Positions 61,717 to 64,000 of a stretch of 64,000 nucleotides of DNA are shown here, one piece after another. The stretch lies in contig NZ_KZ293963.1 of NCBI RefSeq assembly GCF_002352765.1, forward strand, positions 3,436,559-3,500,558. Reading direction: 5' to 3'. The DNA comes from Alteribacter populi (GTDB taxonomy: Bacteria; Bacillota; Bacilli; Bacillales; Salisediminibacteriaceae). A model generated the notes under the pieces. It did not search any database. It saw only the letters and a list, made by a program, of their open reading frames with translations, and was not told the DNA's origin. A program made the translations under genes and the position numbers. The first letter of the stretch is position 1, and each line of letters starts with the position of its first letter.

Positions 61717-62922
61717 TTATCCATTGTAATACGCTTTCCATTGTTCCTGAACCTTTCTCTTCCCCCTTTTCACATTAGGATGAAATTGAATATGGGCGCG
61801 GTCTCTTGTATGATCAATAGATCGGACAGATTCTTGAATCTCTTTTTCCAGCCCAATAATTCCAGAATTGCGAGCGATCGACAAGCCGGCTGTAATACCT
61901 TGTGTAGCCGCAACTTTAGCGCCTTCAATGCCAGTAATATTTCCTGCAATATATAAACCGTCCAATGTTGTTTCCATCCGCTCATTATGTAAAGGGACAT
62001 AGCCACCTAATTCTTCAATTAAATAAAAGGGGCACCCGGCAACGCCAGCAAGCTCTGCTAATGGGTACAAGCCTCCTGCTATGCATACAAAATCAGCAGG
62101 TATCTTTTCTTCGCTACCAGCAATAACCTCTCCATCAGAAGTAATCGTTGCGATTGTCACGCCTTCTACTTGATTCTCACCGTAGATTTCGATCACAGCT
62201 TTTCTAAGTTGGATCGGGATATTCCACATTTTCACTCCTTTTTTAGGGTAGAAGGTGACGCCTAACTTCTTCATGAAATCATTTCTCATAAGCTTGCTAC
62301 CGAGCTTAATGAATTCAGAGGGAGCCATGTGGGATACGGGAAGAAGGGAATTGAGTACTTTCTTTGGGTCTGTAGCGTCGCTTGTGATTTTATTCATTTT
62401 AGGTAAAGTCATACAAGCCACTTCAACACCGGCCAGTTGAAGTTCCATAGCAATGGCTGCAGATAGTACATTTACTCCGATAATGACCCCTCGTTCTCCG
62501 GGTTTGACTCGGTGAACGTTAGTCATGACTTGTGCAGCACCGACGGACATAACTCCAGGTAATGTCCATCCAGGGACAGGTACTGGAGATTCAGCTGCAC
62601 CTGTGGCTAGTAATAAATGATTTGTATAAAACGTATTTTCTTCAGTATAAATTACCCATTCATGGTCAACTTTTTCTATATGATTTACTGGGGTATTCAG
62701 CTTAACCTGTATACCTAAGTCTTTTGCCTGGTTATACAATCGAGTCGATTCATGTATACCATTCCACCACGATCCGTCGGGTTCCTCATACAGCTGTCCA
62801 AGAAGTCTTCCTCCAGCCTTCATGAACTCATCTAGCACGAGAACATCTAGTCCCTTTTTTGCACAAGTAATCGCTGCTGATAATCCCGCAGGCCCGGCTC
62901 CGATGATGACCACTTTACTCAT
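61717..62922 (-). CDS. FAD/NAD(P)-dependent oxidoreductase subunit (HcnB/opine-oxidase-like)
   Basis: 401 residues from ATG 62922, 5 bp after GGAGGGG and overlapping the previous gene by 8 bp. FAD motif VIIGAGPAGLSAAITCAKKG, a second dinucleotide site near GERGVIIGVNVLSAAIAMEL, and GLYIAGNITGIEGAKVAATQ. This is the alpha-type subunit of multi-subunit amine/amino-acid dehydrogenases (hydrogen cyanide synthase HcnB, opine oxidase, proline/hydroxyproline dehydrogenase). It would pass electrons through the two small iron-sulphur proteins encoded upstream. A DAO-type catalytic subunit is not in the operon. Confidence 0.82.
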   Translation of the reverse strand: MSKVVIIGAGPAGLSAAITCAKKGLDVLVLDEFMKAGGRLLGQLYEEPDGSWWNGIHESTRLYNQAKDLGIQVKLNTPVNHIEKVDHEWVIYTEENTFYTNHLLLATGAAESPVPVPGWTLPGVMSVGAAQVMTNVHRVKPGERGVIIGVNVLSAAIAMELQLAGVEVACMTLPKMNKITSDATDPKKVLNSLLPVSHMAPSEFIKLGSKLMRNDFMKKLGVTFYPKKGVKMWNIPIQLRKAVIEIYGENQVEGVTIATITSDGEVIAGSEEKIPADFVCIAGGLYPLAELAGVAGCPFYLIEELGGYVPLHNERMETTLDGLYIAGNITGIEGAKVAATQGITAGLSIARNSGIIGLEKEIQESVRSIDHTRDRAHIQFHPNVKRGKRKVQEQWKAYYNG

Positions 62923-63253
62923 CTTCACCCCTCCAATCTCTTACAGGTGTAGGGAGTTTTCCGATACTTTCTACGACCATTCCTTCCTCTATTGGTGTAA
63001 GGCATGCACGAACGGCTGGTTGTCCATTTACGGTTACTCTACATTCATAGCAGTGACCAATGTTGCAATATATTCCGCGAGGTGATCCGCTTTCCTCATG
63101 ATGGCGCAGGGTGCGAACACCGTTGGCTAAGAGTGCTGCGGCTAGTGGTTCGTTTCCGCACCCTTCATATACCTTGTTATTAAACGTAAACGAAACATCA
63201 TACTGATCATCTAGATTACCAAGTATAGGGTGTTCTAAGATTCGTCTATTCAT
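62915..63253 (-). CDS. Small 2Fe-2S ferredoxin-like subunit (HcnA-like)
   Basis: 112 residues from ATG 63253, behind GGGGGCT and overlapping the preceding gene by 8 bp. A plant-type ferredoxin module: VSFTFNNKVYEGCGNEPLAA, the Cys-bearing loop GIYCNIGHCYECRVTVNG and the last Cys in AVRACLTPIEEGM. It corresponds to the HcnA/SoxA-like gamma subunit that docks to the FAD subunit. Translational overlap supports a fixed stoichiometric complex. Confidence 0.85.
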   Translation of the reverse strand: MNRRILEHPILGNLDDQYDVSFTFNNKVYEGCGNEPLAAALLANGVRTLRHHEESGSPRGIYCNIGHCYECRVTVNGQPAVRACLTPIEEGMVVESIGKLPTPVRDWRGEDE

Positions 63254-63515
63254 TAGTCTCAGCCCCCAAATTCCCAAAGCTGATTGGACGAACCGGTGGT
63301 TGATACTTTAATGTTCTACGAAGATTCTCGCCAACTAAATCCGCAGTTATATTGTCTACCATCATTCTGCACGTTCTTCCACCGCAATATCCCATACCCG
63401 CCCTGGTGCGAAGTTTTAATTCTCTCGCAGTGCAATTGTACTTAGTAGCTGTTTCAACTATTTCGTTGTATGTTACTTCTTCACATCTGCAAATTACCAT
63501 GTCCATTTCTGTCAA
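63246..63515 (-). CDS. BFD-like 2Fe-2S protein
   Basis: 89 residues, with start TTG 63515 chosen because GAAGGAG is 8 bp upstream; an ATG at 63506 is the alternative. The bacterioferritin-associated-ferredoxin-like domain has VICRCEEVTYNEIVE and AGMGYCGGRTCRMMV, giving the four Cys ligands (CxC...CxxxxC). In related enzymes this domain is fused to the FAD subunit; here it is a separate gene. First gene of the sigma-54 operon. Confidence 0.82.
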   Translation of the reverse strand: MTEMDMVICRCEEVTYNEIVETATKYNCTARELKLRTRAGMGYCGGRTCRMMVDNITADLVGENLRRTLKYQPPVRPISFGNLGAETNE

Positions 63516-63552
63516 TTGGATCACTCCTTCTAGCGTCTGTATCCTAATTAAT

Positions 63553-63570
63553 ATGCAAGAAAGGTGCCAA
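63553..63570 (-). promoter_or_regulatory. Sigma-54 (-24/-12) promoter
   Basis: On the minus strand TTGGCACCTTTCTTGCAT: GG, exactly 10 bases, then GC, matching TGGCAC-N5-TTGC. The predicted start is near 63541, about 26 bp before the TTG start of the BFD-like gene. Confidence 0.9.
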
Positions 63571-63580
63571 ACCTATGGAA

Positions 63581-64000
63581 CTAAACGTTTATCCCTAATT
63601 TTTTTAATCTGTTGTAGAGAGTAACTCTAGTAATCTGTAAATTTTTTGCGCAGGATAACTTATTCCCGTTTACTTTTTTTAATTCTTTGAGAATGATTTC
63701 TTTTTCGACTTCTTGGAGTCTCTCACTTAAAGAACGTTGCTCATGTTCAGTGAATGCTGTGATATTTCTGTTATGTTTTTTTGATACATCGGTTTCAAAT
63801 GGCAGATCATCTGCTTTTATTTCACCATCTTCTGAAAATACAACGAGTCTTTCTACAACATTTTTAAGTTCTCTGATGTTTCCTGGCCAATGATGCTGAA
63901 GGAGTGACTGCATCACGTTTTGTGATATTCCGTGAATGGGGCGGTTGTACTTAATGGATATTTCGTGTAAGAAATAATGTGTTAATTCAATAATATCTTC
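63581..64000 (-). CDS. Sigma-54-dependent enhancer-binding regulator, C-terminal part
   Basis: 140 residues visible; the gene continues past the right edge. The AAA+ domain end has LQHHWPGNIRELKNVVERLV; a linker follows, then a Fis-type helix-turn-helix (NGNKLSCAKNLQITRVTLYN RLKKLGI). It would open the sigma-54 promoter 11 bp downstream of its stop codon. The sensory domain is not visible. RocR/AcoR/BkdR-like activators in bacilli control amino-acid or ketone catabolism. Confidence 0.9.
   Translation of the reverse strand, partial: EDIIELTHYFLHEISIKYNRPIHGISQNVMQSLLQHHWPGNIRELKNVVERLVVFSEDGEIKADDLPFETDVSKKHNRNITAFTEHEQRSLSERLQEVEKEIILKELKKVNGNKLSCAKNLQITRVTLYNRLKKLGINV

Overview
The window looks like chromosome of a low-GC Bacillaceae species, probably an alkaliphile or halotolerant soil/saline bacillus (inference). 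The reasons are AGGAGG-type ribosome binding sites with several TTG/GTG starts, LplABC/YesMN-type sugar uptake genes, a YocH-like wall hydrolase with a WalR box, a BCCT osmolyte carrier, very acidic secreted proteins, and many non-coding dispersed repeats. No tRNA, rRNA, CRISPR array or intact insertion sequence was seen.

Layout. 1-8.3 kb: an oligosaccharide locus with the end of a probable GH38 mannosidase, a YesM/YesN two-component pair, two LplB/YtcP-type permeases, a lipoprotein binding protein and a ROK sugar kinase. 8.9-12.5 kb: an MFS transporter fused to a winged-helix domain, asparaginase II and a small membrane protein. 12.7-24 kb: a broken DinB gene, a 5'-nucleotidase lipoprotein, a nucleotidyltransferase, a divergent oxidoreductase/LysR pair, an isochorismatase, a methyltransferase, a FAD monooxygenase and a TSUP exporter. 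24.3-26.6 kb: a MutS2 paralogue lacking Smr, behind a long structured leader with a consensus promoter, a 7-codon leader peptide and an intrinsic terminator. 26.7-33 kb: a VOC protein, a LysM-3D hydrolase, an AraC-GyrI regulator, a DinB protein, a decayed acetyltransferase and a DadA-like oxidase. 33.1-38.7 kb: two large helicase-nuclease genes with a convergent NUDIX gene, a candidate defence module. 39-45 kb: an alpha/beta hydrolase, an ArsR-MFS operon, a decayed phage-type replication gene and a BCCT carrier. 45.7-61.2 kb: SelO, DinB, DUF899, a 2-hydroxyacid dehydrogenase, a P-loop kinase, an SGNH esterase, glutathione peroxidase, two subtilases, a DAACS symporter, a PaiB-like protein and two methyltransferases. 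61.7-64 kb: a small iron-sulphur/FAD oxidoreductase operon with a textbook sigma-54 promoter, next to an enhancer-binding activator cut by the window edge.

Less expected structure includes: (i) the attenuator-like leader of the MutS2 paralogue; (ii) the helicase-nuclease pair; (iii) an MFS-regulator fusion and its unfused counterpart in one window; (iv) three intergenic loci of exactly 21-bp-phased degenerate repeats with unrelated units; (v) two families of dispersed, MITE-like repeats that fill most of the longer gene-free stretches; (vi) several genes in early decay.
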